17,068 nt of DNA from Ruminococcaceae bacterium UBA945 (GCA_002293315.1 DBCZ01000073.1:1-17068); one strand, 5' to 3'. Positions 6,731 to 14,313 are shown, numbered from the stretch's first letter. A program made the numbers and translations. Notes: generated from the letters alone by a model not told the origin.

Positions 6731-7114
6731 ATGAAAAGAAAAGTTTTTAAGATGACTAACAGCGAACTCGAAATGATGGAAGTGCTGTGGATGGCTGAGC
6801 GTCCGCTCACCAAAACCGAGATTGTCGCGGCCTCGGAGGACAGGTCCTGGAAAGCCAGTTATATTCACAGGATGCTCAATTCTCTTCTGGAGAAGAAGAT
6901 AATCAAGGTGGTCGGCTCAATGCTCACGGGCAACACTTATTCGCGTCTTTTTGCTCCTGCGATGACGCCCGAGGAATACAGCGTTCTTCTCATCAAGAAC
7001 AATGCGCTCATTGATGAAGCCTCAATTAAAACTATAATTGAAGACTTCTACGAAAGAGCGGAGGATAAAGAGAGAATCAAGAACGACCTTCGGGATTTCC
7101 TGAATTCACTCTGA
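6731..7114 (+). CDS. BlaI/MecI/CopY-family transcriptional repressor
   Basis: This 127-residue protein has the winged-helix N-terminus typical of BlaI/MecI. It begins with MTNSELEMMEVLWMAERPLT, followed by an EDRSWKASYIHRMLNSLLEK recognition-helix region, then a wing and a helical dimerisation tail (about 80-127). The family normally represses beta-lactamase, PBP2a or copper-transport genes and is released by proteolysis through an M56-type membrane sensor, or by copper in CopY. No M56 sensor gene is present here, and the CopY cysteine motif is absent. ATG 6725 is also in frame, but AAAGGA at 6717-6722 is correctly spaced (8 bases) only for ATG 6731. The stop codon overlaps the start of a 26-codon hydrophobic ORF. 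The regulated genes are unknown; neighbouring MATE control is possible. Confidence 0.9.
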   Translation: MKRKVFKMTNSELEMMEVLWMAERPLTKTEIVAASEDRSWKASYIHRMLNSLLEKKIIKVVGSMLTGNTYSRLFAPAMTPEEYSVLLIKNNALIDEASIKTIIEDFYERAEDKERIKNDLRDFLNSL

Positions 7115-7194
7115 TGATTTCAGGCGGATGTCGGGCAATTTCTTTGTTGATTCTGATGCTCGCGGGAACCTTGCTGCTGCTCGCGGAAATCTAA
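7114..7194 (+). CDS. Single-helix membrane micropeptide coupled to the BlaI-family gene
   Basis: ATG 7114-7116 overlaps the repressor's TGA (7112-7114) in a TGATG arrangement, the classical layout for translational coupling. It opens 26 codons ending in TAA at 7192-7194. The product is MISGGCRAISL followed by a continuous hydrophobic run, about ISLLILMLAGTLLLLAEI, enough for one membrane-spanning helix. A short polar N-terminus carries one Cys and one Arg. No separate ribosome binding site is obvious, consistent with coupling. I recognise no family. In BlaI systems the partner is usually a large M56 sensor; here the only cotranscribed partner appears to be this micropeptide. Translation has not been shown, and chance occurrence is possible. 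Confidence 0.5.
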   Translation: MISGGCRAISLLILMLAGTLLLLAEI

Positions 7195-7221
7195 GTTGTA
7201 AGATATTTTTTTTAAAAAGAC

Positions 7222-7250
7222 TTCACAATTCATTCTAATTAAGGTAAAAT
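7222..7250 (+). promoter_or_regulatory. Promoter of the small membrane protein at 7286
   Basis: TTCACA (7222-7227), a 17-base spacer and TAAAAT (7245-7250), each five of six to consensus. The gene therefore has its own promoter, separate from the regulator upstream. Confidence 0.75.
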
Positions 7251-7285
7251 GATCCTAAGGCAATAAACAAAAGGAGGTTTTAACC

Positions 7286-7495
7286 ATGTCAGGTTTAGCG
7301 AAGTTTTTATTTGTCGTCGTCATTTTGCTCGGCGTACTTTATCTTCTCTCCACGGAAGAGCAGAAAGACTATTACAGGAGCCAGCTCGTCTACTACAAAA
7401 ATAAGCTGAAGAGTTACAGCAAAAAGACCGCGGACGAGATTGAAGACGCAGTCGGCGATGTTGCAGGTGAGGTCAGTGACACGATAGCAGAATAA
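7286..7495 (+). CDS. Small single-pass membrane protein of unknown function
   Basis: This 69-residue protein has one N-terminal helix (about residues 6-22, FLFVVVILLGVLYLLS) and a charged, probably helical remainder: YYRSQLVYYKNKLKSY, then an acidic end TADEIEDAVGDVAGEVSDTIAE. The layout resembles YtxH-like small stress or envelope proteins, but similarity is only in architecture. The ribosome binding site AAAGGAGGT matches the 16S tail fully, and the promoter and terminator are strong, so high expression is expected. It is a single-gene unit. No enzymatic motif is present. Confidence 0.82.
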   Translation: MSGLAKFLFVVVILLGVLYLLSTEEQKDYYRSQLVYYKNKLKSYSKKTADEIEDAVGDVAGEVSDTIAE

Positions 7496-7501
7496 TCAAC
7501 A

Positions 7502-7542
7502 AAAAGCCGAAGAAATCTTTGATTCCATCGGCTTTTCATTTT
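7502..7542 (+). terminator. Intrinsic terminator after the 69-residue protein
   Basis: AAAAGCCGA (7502-7510) pairs with TCGGCTTTT (7528-7536), with AATC/GATT inside, followed by CATTTT. Confidence 0.87.
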
Positions 7543-7562
7543 ACCACTCAGGAGCAAAAGGC

Positions 7563-7991
7563 ATGTATTTTGAAGACTGCAAGCTCGGAGACCGGTTCGA
7601 GCTGCCGCCCGTTATAATAACCATTGAGAAAATCGAAAGCTTTGCCCGCGAATATGACCCGCTGAAAATCCACACAGATGAAGAATACGCGAAATCCACA
7701 CGCTTCGGCGGCATTATCGCACCGGGTGTAATGAGCTTTATGTCCGTTTGGGCGGAGTTCGTCAAGCTTGACATCTGGGGCGGGGAGATAGTGGCGGGCA
7801 GAAGCACAGCCATTGAGTGGCACGCGCCGGTTTATCCGGGAGACACTCTCAGCGGCATTGTGGAAATCACCGCGCTGGAGGAACATAACGCCACCGGCAC
7901 TGTCGAAGTGACAGTAAAAATATTCAACCAACACGGCGCAAAGGTTATAACCGATAAAACGCTCACGGTAATCAAGAAGCGCAAAAGTTAA
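7563..7991 (+). CDS. MaoC-like (R)-specific enoyl-CoA hydratase family protein
   Basis: This 142-residue protein is a single hot-dog domain. The signature around residues 28-55, FAREYDPLKIHTDEEYAKST followed by RFGGIIAPGVM, corresponds to the MaoC/PhaJ catalytic segment, with the Asp of YDP and the His of IHTDE as the likely catalytic pair. The family hydrates trans-2-enoyl-CoA to (R)-3-hydroxyacyl-CoA or acts on related dicarboxyl-CoA substrates. The later AIEWHAPVYPGDTLS strand-turn is typical too. CAGGAG lies 8 bases before the ATG. It stands alone between two terminators, with no fatty-acid or polyhydroxyalkanoate genes nearby, so substrate and pathway stay open. I see no clear promoter of its own. 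Confidence 0.9.
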   Translation: MYFEDCKLGDRFELPPVIITIEKIESFAREYDPLKIHTDEEYAKSTRFGGIIAPGVMSFMSVWAEFVKLDIWGGEIVAGRSTAIEWHAPVYPGDTLSGIVEITALEEHNATGTVEVTVKIFNQHGAKVITDKTLTVIKKRKS

Positions 7992-8016
7992 GCGGCAGGT
8001 TTTCTGCCGCTTTTTG
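7991..8016 (+). terminator. Intrinsic terminator after the MaoC-like gene
   Basis: AGCGGCAG (7991-7998) pairs with CTGCCGCT (8004-8011) around GTTTT, then TTTTG. The stem begins in the stop codon itself. The interval from here to the glgB promoter is AT-rich and holds no gene I can support. Confidence 0.9.
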
Positions 8017-8151
8017 TCAGCCAAATTTTCAGTAGCGGCACAAATTAAAGCCACTGCACGAAAAACTCACACGATAATTGTGCAAACAATACAAAATGAA
8101 TATTATGTGAAGTGAGAAAATTAAAGAAAATTGCTAAAAATAGCTTGTTTT

Positions 8152-8185
8152 TTGACAGTAATGTATGCTATTATATCTATATAAA
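8152..8185 (+). promoter_or_regulatory. Probable glgB / glycogen operon promoter
   Basis: A perfect TTGACA at 8152-8157 is followed by a very AT-rich stretch. The -10 is ambiguous: TATATA at 8178-8183 has a long 20-base spacer, and closer hexamers match poorly. It lies about 60 bases before the glgB start. Confidence 0.45.
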
Positions 8186-8245
8186 GTTCTATGTAAGGCT
8201 CTACGGAAAGATGTACATAAAGAAAAGCATCAAAGGGAGATAGCA

Positions 8246-10207
8246 ATGCAGCATGTAAGTAACGCCGCCGGCAAAGCCATCGGCAAGATTTCAGGCCATG
8301 CAGATACCTCTGAGAATAATCTGCCTCTCTATCTTTTTCACAGAGGAGAGAATCGCCGGGCTTATGAATATCTCGGCCTTCACGCCGCCGAAAAAGACGG
8401 CGTAAAGTGTAATGTGGCTCGCTGCTGGGCGCCGAATGCCAGGGCTGTCTCTTTGGTGGGCGATTTCTGCAATTGGGAAAATAACATGTATCCCATGGAG
8501 AAAATCAGCGACGGTGTGTGGGAGGTTTATACAGATTTCGCATTTGAGAGCTATCAGATGTATAAATTCCACATCGTTAAGGCAGATGGCAGCGAGGTCT
8601 ATAAAAGCGACCCGTTCGCGGTTCACAGCGAGACGCGCCCGGGCACGGCTTCGCGCTATTATGAGCTGGGTAATTACACCTGGCATGATAAAAAATGGCA
8701 GGATTTCAAAAAAAAGAACCTGCATTATTCTCAGCCCGTGAACATCTATGAGGTTCACGCGGGCTCGTGGCGCACATATGATGACGGCTGTCACTTCTCT
8801 TATAAAAAGCTTGCCGATGAGCTTATCCCGTATGTCAAAGAGATGGGCTTCACGCACATAGAATTCATGCCGCTGACGGAATATCCGTTCGACGGCTCAT
8901 GGGGGTATCAGGTCTCGGGGTATTTCTCGCTGACCTCCAGATACGGCGAGCCGAAGGATTTCATGTACTTCGTCGATAAGTGCCACCAAGAGGGCATCGG
9001 CGTGATTATGGACTGGGTGCCCGCGCATTTCCCGAAGGATGAGGCCGGCCTCGCGAAGTTCGACGGCACGCCGTGCTATGAGTATGCCGACCCCAAAAAG
9101 GGCGAGCATAAGGAGTGGGGCACTCTTGTTTTTGATTACGGCAAGGCCGAGGTCATGAGCTTACTCATGTCCAGCGCGGTGTTTTGGTTAAAGGAATACC
9201 ATATTGACGGTCTGCGAGTTGACGCTGTGGCCTCCATGTTGTATCTTGACTATAACCGCAGAAACGGCGAGTGGATTGCCAACAAAAACGGGGGCAATGA
9301 AAACCTTGAGGCGATTAACTTCATTCAGGAGATGAACAAGGCTGTCTTTGCCGAAGTTCCCGAGGCCATGATGATAGCCGAAGAATCCACCTCGTGGCCG
9401 AACGTCTCGAAGCCCGTCTCAATGGACGGCCTGGGCTTCAACTATAAATGGAACATGGGCTGGATGAACGACATGCTGCGCTATATGTCGCTCGACCCGT
9501 ATTTCCGAAGCGGTAATCATAACACACTTACATTCTCATTCTTCTACGCGTTCTCCGAGAATTTCATCTTGCCGATTTCCCATGACGAGGTCGTCCATGG
9601 TAAATCCTCACTCGTCAATAAAATGCCCGGAGACAGCGATGAACAAAAGCTTGCCGAAATGCGCTGCTTCATCTCATATGTGATGGGGCATCCCGGCAAA
9701 AAGCTGCAATTTATGGGTACGGAATTCGCCCAGAAAAACGAATGGAATTATGAGCACGAGCTTGAATGGAATCTCCTGAAATATGACGAGCATAAAAACG
9801 CGCAGAAATTCTTCAAGGCCGTGAACAAATTCTATCTCGATTCCCCTGAACTTTGGGAAGACGATTTCACGTGGGAGGGTTTTGAGTGGATTTCCAACGA
9901 CGACTACATGCAGAGCGTTATCGCTTTCCGCAGAAAGGATAAAAAAGGCAACGAGCTTATCGCCGTATGCAACTTTGTTCCTGTTGAGCGAAGCGATTAT
10001 AAAATCGGCGTTCCGTTTGCCGGCACATACCGCGAGGTCTTCAATTCAGACGATGAAAGCTTCGGCGGGGGCGGCGTTGGGAACAAAAGCGCAATCAAGA
10101 CGCTCAAAGAGAAAATGCACGGCTGCGAGCAATCTGTTTCCTTGACGCTTCCGGCATCGTCCGTAATCTTCCTCAAGCATGATAAAAAGCCGATTAAACG
10201 CAAGTAA
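8246..10207 (+). CDS. glgB: 1,4-alpha-glucan branching enzyme
   Basis: This 653-residue GH13 enzyme cuts alpha-1,4 glucan chains and rejoins them as alpha-1,6 branches on glycogen. An N-terminal CBM48 domain (about residues 50-140, CWAPNARAVSLVGDFCNWEN) precedes the (beta/alpha)8 barrel. Catalytic residues are nucleophile Asp326 (GLRVDAV), acid/base Glu379 (IAEEST) and Asp447 (ISHDEVVHG). Their spacings of 53 and 68 equal those of the E. coli enzyme (Asp405, Glu458, Asp526 from memory). The C-terminal beta domain runs to the end. The protein is shorter than E. coli GlgB because the first N-terminal domain is missing, as in many Gram-positive enzymes. I chose ATG 8246, with AAAGGGAGA ahead; the frame is also open from 8165, but that region has no ribosome binding site and overlaps the promoter. 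First gene of the glycogen cluster. Confidence 0.97.
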   Translation: MQHVSNAAGKAIGKISGHADTSENNLPLYLFHRGENRRAYEYLGLHAAEKDGVKCNVARCWAPNARAVSLVGDFCNWENNMYPMEKISDGVWEVYTDFAFESYQMYKFHIVKADGSEVYKSDPFAVHSETRPGTASRYYELGNYTWHDKKWQDFKKKNLHYSQPVNIYEVHAGSWRTYDDGCHFSYKKLADELIPYVKEMGFTHIEFMPLTEYPFDGSWGYQVSGYFSLTSRYGEPKDFMYFVDKCHQEGIGVIMDWVPAHFPKDEAGLAKFDGTPCYEYADPKKGEHKEWGTLVFDYGKAEVMSLLMSSAVFWLKEYHIDGLRVDAVASMLYLDYNRRNGEWIANKNGGNENLEAINFIQEMNKAVFAEVPEAMMIAEESTSWPNVSKPVSMDGLGFNYKWNMGWMNDMLRYMSLDPYFRSGNHNTLTFSFFYAFSENFILPISHDEVVHGKSSLVNKMPGDSDEQKLAEMRCFISYVMGHPGKKLQFMGTEFAQKNEWNYEHELEWNLLKYDEHKNAQKFFKAVNKFYLDSPELWEDDFTWEGFEWISNDDYMQSVIAFRRKDKKGNELIAVCNFVPVERSDYKIGVPFAGTYREVFNSDDESFGGGGVGNKSAIKTLKEKMHGCEQSVSLTLPASSVIFLKHDKKPIKRK

Positions 10208-10216
10208 TAGTAGGCA

Positions 10217-10298
10217 GGCGCTGCCCAGTAGGCGTTGCCCAGTGGGCGTTGCCCAGTGGGCGCTGCCCAGTAGATGCTGCTCAACGGGGAGCGACGAC
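10217..10298 (+). repeat. 14-bp GC-rich tandem repeat after glgB
   Basis: Five 14-bp units follow one another at 10217-10286. Four are GGCGYTGCCCAGTR and the fifth is degenerate (GATGCTGCTCAACG). The array continues into CAACGGGGAGCGACGAC (10282-10298), which recurs with one change at 12814-12830. A GGCGTTGCCCAG unit also recurs at 15226-15237. From the second unit on, each unit can fold as GGGC-RYT-GCCC in RNA. No T-run follows. Confidence 0.9.
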
Positions 10299-10325
10299 CT
10301 CGGCGCTATGTAAAAGCAGCTGTTC

Positions 10326-10388
10326 ATTGTCAATTCTCCACTTCGTGTGTCGCTACGCTTATTCTCCATTGTCAATTCTCAATTGTAC
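10326..10388 (+). repeat. AT-rich heptamer repeat before glgC
   Basis: Nine consecutive 7-base steps read ATTGTCA, ATTCTCC, ACTTCGT, GTGTCGC, TACGCTT, ATTCTCC, ATTGTCA, ATTCTCA, ATTGTAC. Two outer clusters of clear heptamers flank three diverged ones in perfect phase. The complementary strand reads as TTGACAAT-like heptamers. The last copy is 20 bases before the glgC start. Confidence 0.85.
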
Positions 10389-10408
10389 TTATAGAAAGGG
10401 TGATGTAA

Positions 10409-11626
10409 ATGCTACCAAAACTTCCTAAGCAAGAGGTTGTGGCGATGCTTCTCGCCGGCGGGCAGGGAAGCCGCCTAGGCGCGCTCACAAAGAATCTTGC
10501 GAAACCTGCCGTACCTTTTGGGGGAAAGTATCGTCTTATCGACTTTCCTCTGTCAAACTGCGTCAATTCCGGAATTGAGGCAGTCGGCGTGCTGACGCAA
10601 TATCAGCCGCTGGAGCTCAATGAATACATCGGAAGCGGCCAGCCGTGGGATTTAGACAGTATGAACGGCGGCGTGCATGTGCTCGCGCCGTATCAGAAAA
10701 GCCGCGGTTCAGACTGGTATAAGGGCACGGCAAATGCCATCACGCAGAATATCCGTTTCATTGAACGCTACAGCCCTGATTACGTCGTGGTGCTGGGCGG
10801 CGACCACATCTATAAAATGGATTACTCCAAGATGATTGCTTTTCATCAGGAGAAATGCGCAGATTGCACAATTGCCGTCTATGAGGTGCCGCTCGCAGAG
10901 GCCTCGCGCTTCGGAATCCTCAACACAAATGAAGACGGCTCGGTCTATGAGTTCGATGAAAAGCCCAAGAAGCCGAAATCAACGAAGGCGTCTATGGGAA
11001 TCTATGTGTTCACATGGGATAAGCTCAAGAAATATCTTGAAGCGGACGAAGAAGACGCCTCTTCAAAGCATGACTTCGGCGGGAATGTTTTGCCGACCAT
11101 GCTTGCGGCCGGCGAAAGAATGTTCGCTTACTCATTCGCGGGGTATTGGAAAGACGTCGGCACGGTTGACAGCCTCTGGGAGGCCAATATGGATTGGCTC
11201 GACCCGAACATCACCTCCGAATTTCTGGAAGACAACATGAAAATCTTTGCGAGAACGCCCGAGATGCCGCCGCATTATATCGCCTCAAGCGCGCATGTGC
11301 AGAATTCCATCGTCGCAGAGGGCTGCAATGTTTACGGCAGCACGGAGTTCTCAATCCTCTCAACTGGCGTTTACGTCGCGCCTAATGCGGATATAGAATA
11401 CTCCATCATCATGCCCGGCGCGGTGATTGAAGAGGGTGCGAAGGTGAGGTATTCCATAATAGGCGAAAACGCCACAATAGGCAAGGGCGCCGTCATAGGC
11501 ATGAAGCCCGAGGATGTGGATGACAAGGAAAACTGGGGCGTGGCGGTCGTCGGCCCGGGCTGTAATATCAAGCCCAAGAGAAAGGTTGCCCCCAAGGAAA
11601 TGGTAGATGCGGAGGAGGAGAGATAA
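10409..11626 (+). CDS. glgC: Glucose-1-phosphate adenylyltransferase (ADP-glucose pyrophosphorylase), catalytic subunit
   Basis: This 405-residue enzyme makes ADP-glucose and pyrophosphate from ATP and glucose-1-phosphate, the committed step of glycogen synthesis. The N-terminal nucleotidyltransferase domain has LAGGQGSRL (about 15-23), FGGKYRLIDFPLSNC (37-51), the metal-binding Asp in GGDHIYKMDY (130-139) and EFDEKP (181-186), whose Lys binds glucose-1-phosphate in known enzymes. Residues about 285-375 form the left-handed beta-helix typical of the C-terminal regulatory domain. It starts with ATG after AAAGGG, 8 bases away. Its TAA overlaps the glgD ATG by one base (TAATG), so the two subunits are probably made in equal amounts. 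A heteromeric GlgC/GlgD enzyme is known in Firmicutes. Confidence 0.97.
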   Translation: MLPKLPKQEVVAMLLAGGQGSRLGALTKNLAKPAVPFGGKYRLIDFPLSNCVNSGIEAVGVLTQYQPLELNEYIGSGQPWDLDSMNGGVHVLAPYQKSRGSDWYKGTANAITQNIRFIERYSPDYVVVLGGDHIYKMDYSKMIAFHQEKCADCTIAVYEVPLAEASRFGILNTNEDGSVYEFDEKPKKPKSTKASMGIYVFTWDKLKKYLEADEEDASSKHDFGGNVLPTMLAAGERMFAYSFAGYWKDVGTVDSLWEANMDWLDPNITSEFLEDNMKIFARTPEMPPHYIASSAHVQNSIVAEGCNVYGSTEFSILSTGVYVAPNADIEYSIIMPGAVIEEGAKVRYSIIGENATIGKGAVIGMKPEDVDDKENWGVAVVGPGCNIKPKRKVAPKEMVDAEEER

Positions 11627-12738
11627 TGCGCGGTAATAACGTTATGGGAATCCTCTTTGCTTACGCACATGAGGAGAGAGTGAGAACCCTCACGGAAAAC
11701 AGGGTTATGGCATCAATTCCGTTCGGCGGAAGATACCGCCTCGTCGATTTTATCCTCTCCGGGCTTGTGAATTCCGGCGTGAACCGTGTGGGTATCATCA
11801 CAGAGGAAAACTACCTCTCGCTGATGGATCACCTCGGCTCGGGCAAGGCATGGGATTTATCCCGCAAAAACGAAGGCCTTATGCTGCTGCCGCCGTTCGG
11901 CACGATGAAGAACAGGCAAAACGGCAGGATTGAGGCGCTCTCCTCAATCAAAAGATATATAAGCACGTCAACGCAGGAATACATTCTGCTGGGTGACTGC
12001 GATTTCATCGCGAACAGCGATTTCTCGGATGTCTTTGATTTTCACGATGAAATGGAGGCTGACATCACAGCCCTCTACCATCGCGGCACTTCGCCCGATA
12101 CTGATAAAAACGTCATCTTCACGGTTGACCCGCAGTGCGTTGTGCGCGAGGTGTTCATCAAGCGCGGCAGCGATAACGAATGTAACTGCGGCATGGGTGT
12201 TTATCTCATGAAGAAAAGCCTTCTGACAGAGCTTGTTGATGACTGCATGAGCCGTAATCTCTACGATTTCGACAGAGACGTAATTCAAAGAAAGCTGCCG
12301 GAGCTTCGCGTGTGCGGCTATGAATTCAAGAACGCGGCGTATCAGATAACCGCCTTCGACGCTTATTTCAAGGCAAACATGGCGCTGTTTGACCCAAAGG
12401 TGCGCGAGGAGCTCTTCAACCCGCTCCACCCGATTTACACCAAAACGCGCGACGACCGCCCGACGAAATATGGTCTCGGCTCGGTGGTCAGAAATTCCAT
12501 CATTGCAGACGGCTGCGAAATTGACGGCGAAATAGAAAACTGCGTTATCTTCCGCGGCGTGAAAGTCAAGAAGGGCGCCGTGCTGAAAAATTGCGTCGTC
12601 ATGCAGGACAGCGTCGTAGAAAGCGGCTGCCGCCTTGATTACGTCGTCGCGGATAAGAACGTCACGTTCACCGAAGACAAAACGCTGATGGGTTATCACA
12701 CCTATCCCGTTTTCGTCATGAAAGGCAGCACAGTGTAG
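11626..12738 (+). CDS. glgD: ADP-glucose pyrophosphorylase regulatory subunit-like protein
   Basis: This 370-residue GlgC paralogue has the same fold: FGGRYRLVDFILSGLVNSG near residue 34, LLGDCDF at about 121-127, and beta-helix repeats from about residue 280. The nucleotide loop is lost: where GlgC has GGQGSRL this protein has AYAHEERVRTLTENR, and the catalytic DEKP segment has no clear equivalent. This is the pattern of GlgD, taken to be a non-catalytic partner that modulates GlgC. The ribosome binding site GGAGGAGGAG lies inside the end of glgC and the start overlaps the glgC stop by one base. The gene ends just before a heptamer repeat array. Confidence 0.94.
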   Translation: MRGNNVMGILFAYAHEERVRTLTENRVMASIPFGGRYRLVDFILSGLVNSGVNRVGIITEENYLSLMDHLGSGKAWDLSRKNEGLMLLPPFGTMKNRQNGRIEALSSIKRYISTSTQEYILLGDCDFIANSDFSDVFDFHDEMEADITALYHRGTSPDTDKNVIFTVDPQCVVREVFIKRGSDNECNCGMGVYLMKKSLLTELVDDCMSRNLYDFDRDVIQRKLPELRVCGYEFKNAAYQITAFDAYFKANMALFDPKVREELFNPLHPIYTKTRDDRPTKYGLGSVVRNSIIADGCEIDGEIENCVIFRGVKVKKGAVLKNCVVMQDSVVESGCRLDYVVADKNVTFTEDKTLMGYHTYPVFVMKGSTV

Positions 12739-12742
12739 GGCA

Positions 12743-12777
12743 GTTGAGAGTTGATAGTTGATAGTTGATAGTTAAGG
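12743..12777 (+). repeat. Heptamer repeat after glgD
   Basis: Five 7-base steps: GTTGAGA, three perfect GTTGATA copies and GTTAAGG. GGCAGTTGAGAGTT at 12740-12753 matches the complement of 15273-15286 at 13 of 14 bases. This places it in the same family as the other two arrays, but inverted. Confidence 0.88.
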
Positions 12778-12805
12778 GCAAAGGATAGAAATACAAAGTC
12801 TGGTA

Positions 12806-12830
12806 GGTGCGCCCAACGGGGAGTGACGAC
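12806..12830 (+). repeat. GC-rich block before glgA, shared with the region after glgB
   Basis: CAACGGGGAGTGACGAC at 12814-12830 matches 10282-10298 at 16 of 17 bases in the same orientation. A small hairpin GCAC-TCC-GTGC (12834-12844) follows, then a TAAAAT hexamer at 12848-12853 with only a weak -35 ahead. Whether this is a glgA promoter is unclear. Confidence 0.75.
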
Positions 12831-12882
12831 TATGCACTCCGTGCAGGTAAAATGATAGTGTATTTATGAAAGGAGTGGTTGA

Positions 12883-14313
12883 ATGAAAATACTTTATTGC
12901 GCAAGTGAAGCATTACCGTTCTCGGCTACAGGCGGGCTTGCCGATGTGGCGGGTTCGCTGCCTAAGGCACTGAGGAAGCGCCTTATCGGCTGCCGCGTGG
13001 TTCTCCCGCTTTACGATTCCATCTCGCAGGAGTTCAAGGATAAGATGAAGTTCCTTACGAGCATCAGTGTTCCTGTGGCGTGGAGAAGGCAGTATTGCGG
13101 CATCTTCGAGGCTAAGATTGACGGAGTTATCTATTACCTCATCGATAACCAATACTATTTCAAGCGAAGCGGCGGGATTTACGGTCACTTCGACGACGCC
13201 GAGAGATTTTCCTTCTTCTCTCGCGCCATTCTTGAGATGCTGCCATACATCGACTTCAAGCCGGATATAATACACACCAACGACTGGCAGACTGCTCTCG
13301 TGCCGGCTTATTACCGCCTCTTCTACGCAAATGACAGCTGGTATCAAGGTATCAAAACGCTGTTCACAATTCACAATATTCAATATCAGGGGCAGTATGG
13401 CACAGAGATTCTGGAAGACGTTTTCGGCATTCCGAAATACTCATCCCAACTCCTCGAATTCAACAAAGACGTCAATCTCATGAAGGGTGCCATTGAATGC
13501 TCCAACTGGGTTTCAACTGTCAGTCCCACATACGCGGAGGAGATTCTCGACCCATGGTTCTCGCATGGCCTGGACCCGATTCTGCATGAGCGCTCATGGA
13601 AGCTTTCGGGCATCTTGAACGGTATTGATACCGTCAACTATGACCCCGAAACAGATAAGGACATCTTCGAGAACTATAATATCGAAAGCTTCAAGAAGAA
13701 GCTTGAAAACAAGCAGCGTCTGCAGGAACGCCTCAATCTCGAGGTCAACCCGACGGTGCCGCTCATCGGCATGGTGACGCGCCTCGTCGCGCATAAGGGC
13801 CTGGATTTAGTCAAGGCCGGCGTGGACAATATCATGGAAAACTCCAACGCGCAGTTCGTCATTTTGGGCTCGGGCGAGCTGGAGTATGAGAATTTCTTCA
13901 GGTGGATGCAGGAGAAATATCCCGGCAGATTCTCGCTTTGCCTCGGTTTTGTGCCGGAGCTGTCAAGAAAGATTTACGCCGCGGCAGACATCTTCCTCAT
14001 GCCCAGCAAAAGCGAGCCGTGCGGCCTCTCGCAGATGATTTCCCTGCGCTACGGCACGATACCGATCGTCCGTGAAACGGGGGGGTTAAAGGATTCAATC
14101 ACAGACAGCGGCGACGGATTGGGAAACGGCTTCACGTTCAAGACGTACAATACGGGTGATATGCTCCATTCCGTCCACCGCGCTCTCGGCGCTTACAACA
14201 AGGATAAAAAAGGCTGGCAGATGCTTGTTGAGCGCGCAATGGAATGCGACAACAGCTGGGGCAAATCCGCAGGCGAATACATCAGGCTATATAAGAAAAT
14301 TCTCGAAAGCTGA
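12883..14313 (+). CDS. glgA: Glycogen synthase (ADP-glucose-dependent, GT5 family)
   Basis: This 476-residue enzyme transfers glucose from ADP-glucose to the growing alpha-1,4 glucan. The GT5 features are in order: the N-terminal TGGLADVAGSLPKAL loop, HTNDWQTAL, TIHNIQYQG (His164), RLVAHKGLDLV (Arg300, Lys305) and SEPCGLSQ (Glu378), ending in a second TGGL motif (RETGGLKDS). Length is as usual. The loop that reads KTGGL in E. coli is ATGGL here, so residue 15 is Ala rather than Lys. AAGGAGTGG lies before the ATG. It follows glgD by 144 bases of repeat-bearing sequence without a visible terminator, so it is probably cotranscribed with glgBCD, and it ends at the operon terminator. Confidence 0.96.
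   Translation: MKILYCASEALPFSATGGLADVAGSLPKALRKRLIGCRVVLPLYDSISQEFKDKMKFLTSISVPVAWRRQYCGIFEAKIDGVIYYLIDNQYYFKRSGGIYGHFDDAERFSFFSRAILEMLPYIDFKPDIIHTNDWQTALVPAYYRLFYANDSWYQGIKTLFTIHNIQYQGQYGTEILEDVFGIPKYSSQLLEFNKDVNLMKGAIECSNWVSTVSPTYAEEILDPWFSHGLDPILHERSWKLSGILNGIDTVNYDPETDKDIFENYNIESFKKKLENKQRLQERLNLEVNPTVPLIGMVTRLVAHKGLDLVKAGVDNIMENSNAQFVILGSGELEYENFFRWMQEKYPGRFSLCLGFVPELSRKIYAAADIFLMPSKSEPCGLSQMISLRYGTIPIVRETGGLKDSITDSGDGLGNGFTFKTYNTGDMLHSVHRALGAYNKDKKGWQMLVERAMECDNSWGKSAGEYIRLYKKILES

Noticed and set aside
7548..8054. 168-codon minus-strand frame opposite the MaoC-like gene
   Set aside because: It is a shadow of the MaoC gene, runs across a terminator and has no ribosome binding site or family likeness.
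8131..8152. Terminator GCTA-AAAA-TAGC followed by a T-run before glgB
   Set aside because: The stem is only 4 bp and AT-rich, too weak to support a call, and the T-run feeds into the -35 element.
8165..8245. 27-codon upstream extension of glgB from ATG 8165
   Set aside because: It has no ribosome binding site, overlaps the promoter, and is not like the usual GlgB N-terminus; ATG 8246 has AAAGGGAGA.
10217..10388. CRISPR array
   Set aside because: The 14-bp and 7-bp units are directly adjacent with no unique spacers, and no cas genes are near.
11968..12699. 243-codon minus-strand frame opposite glgD
   Set aside because: It is fully antisense to a clear glgD; its length comes from the codon bias of the real gene.
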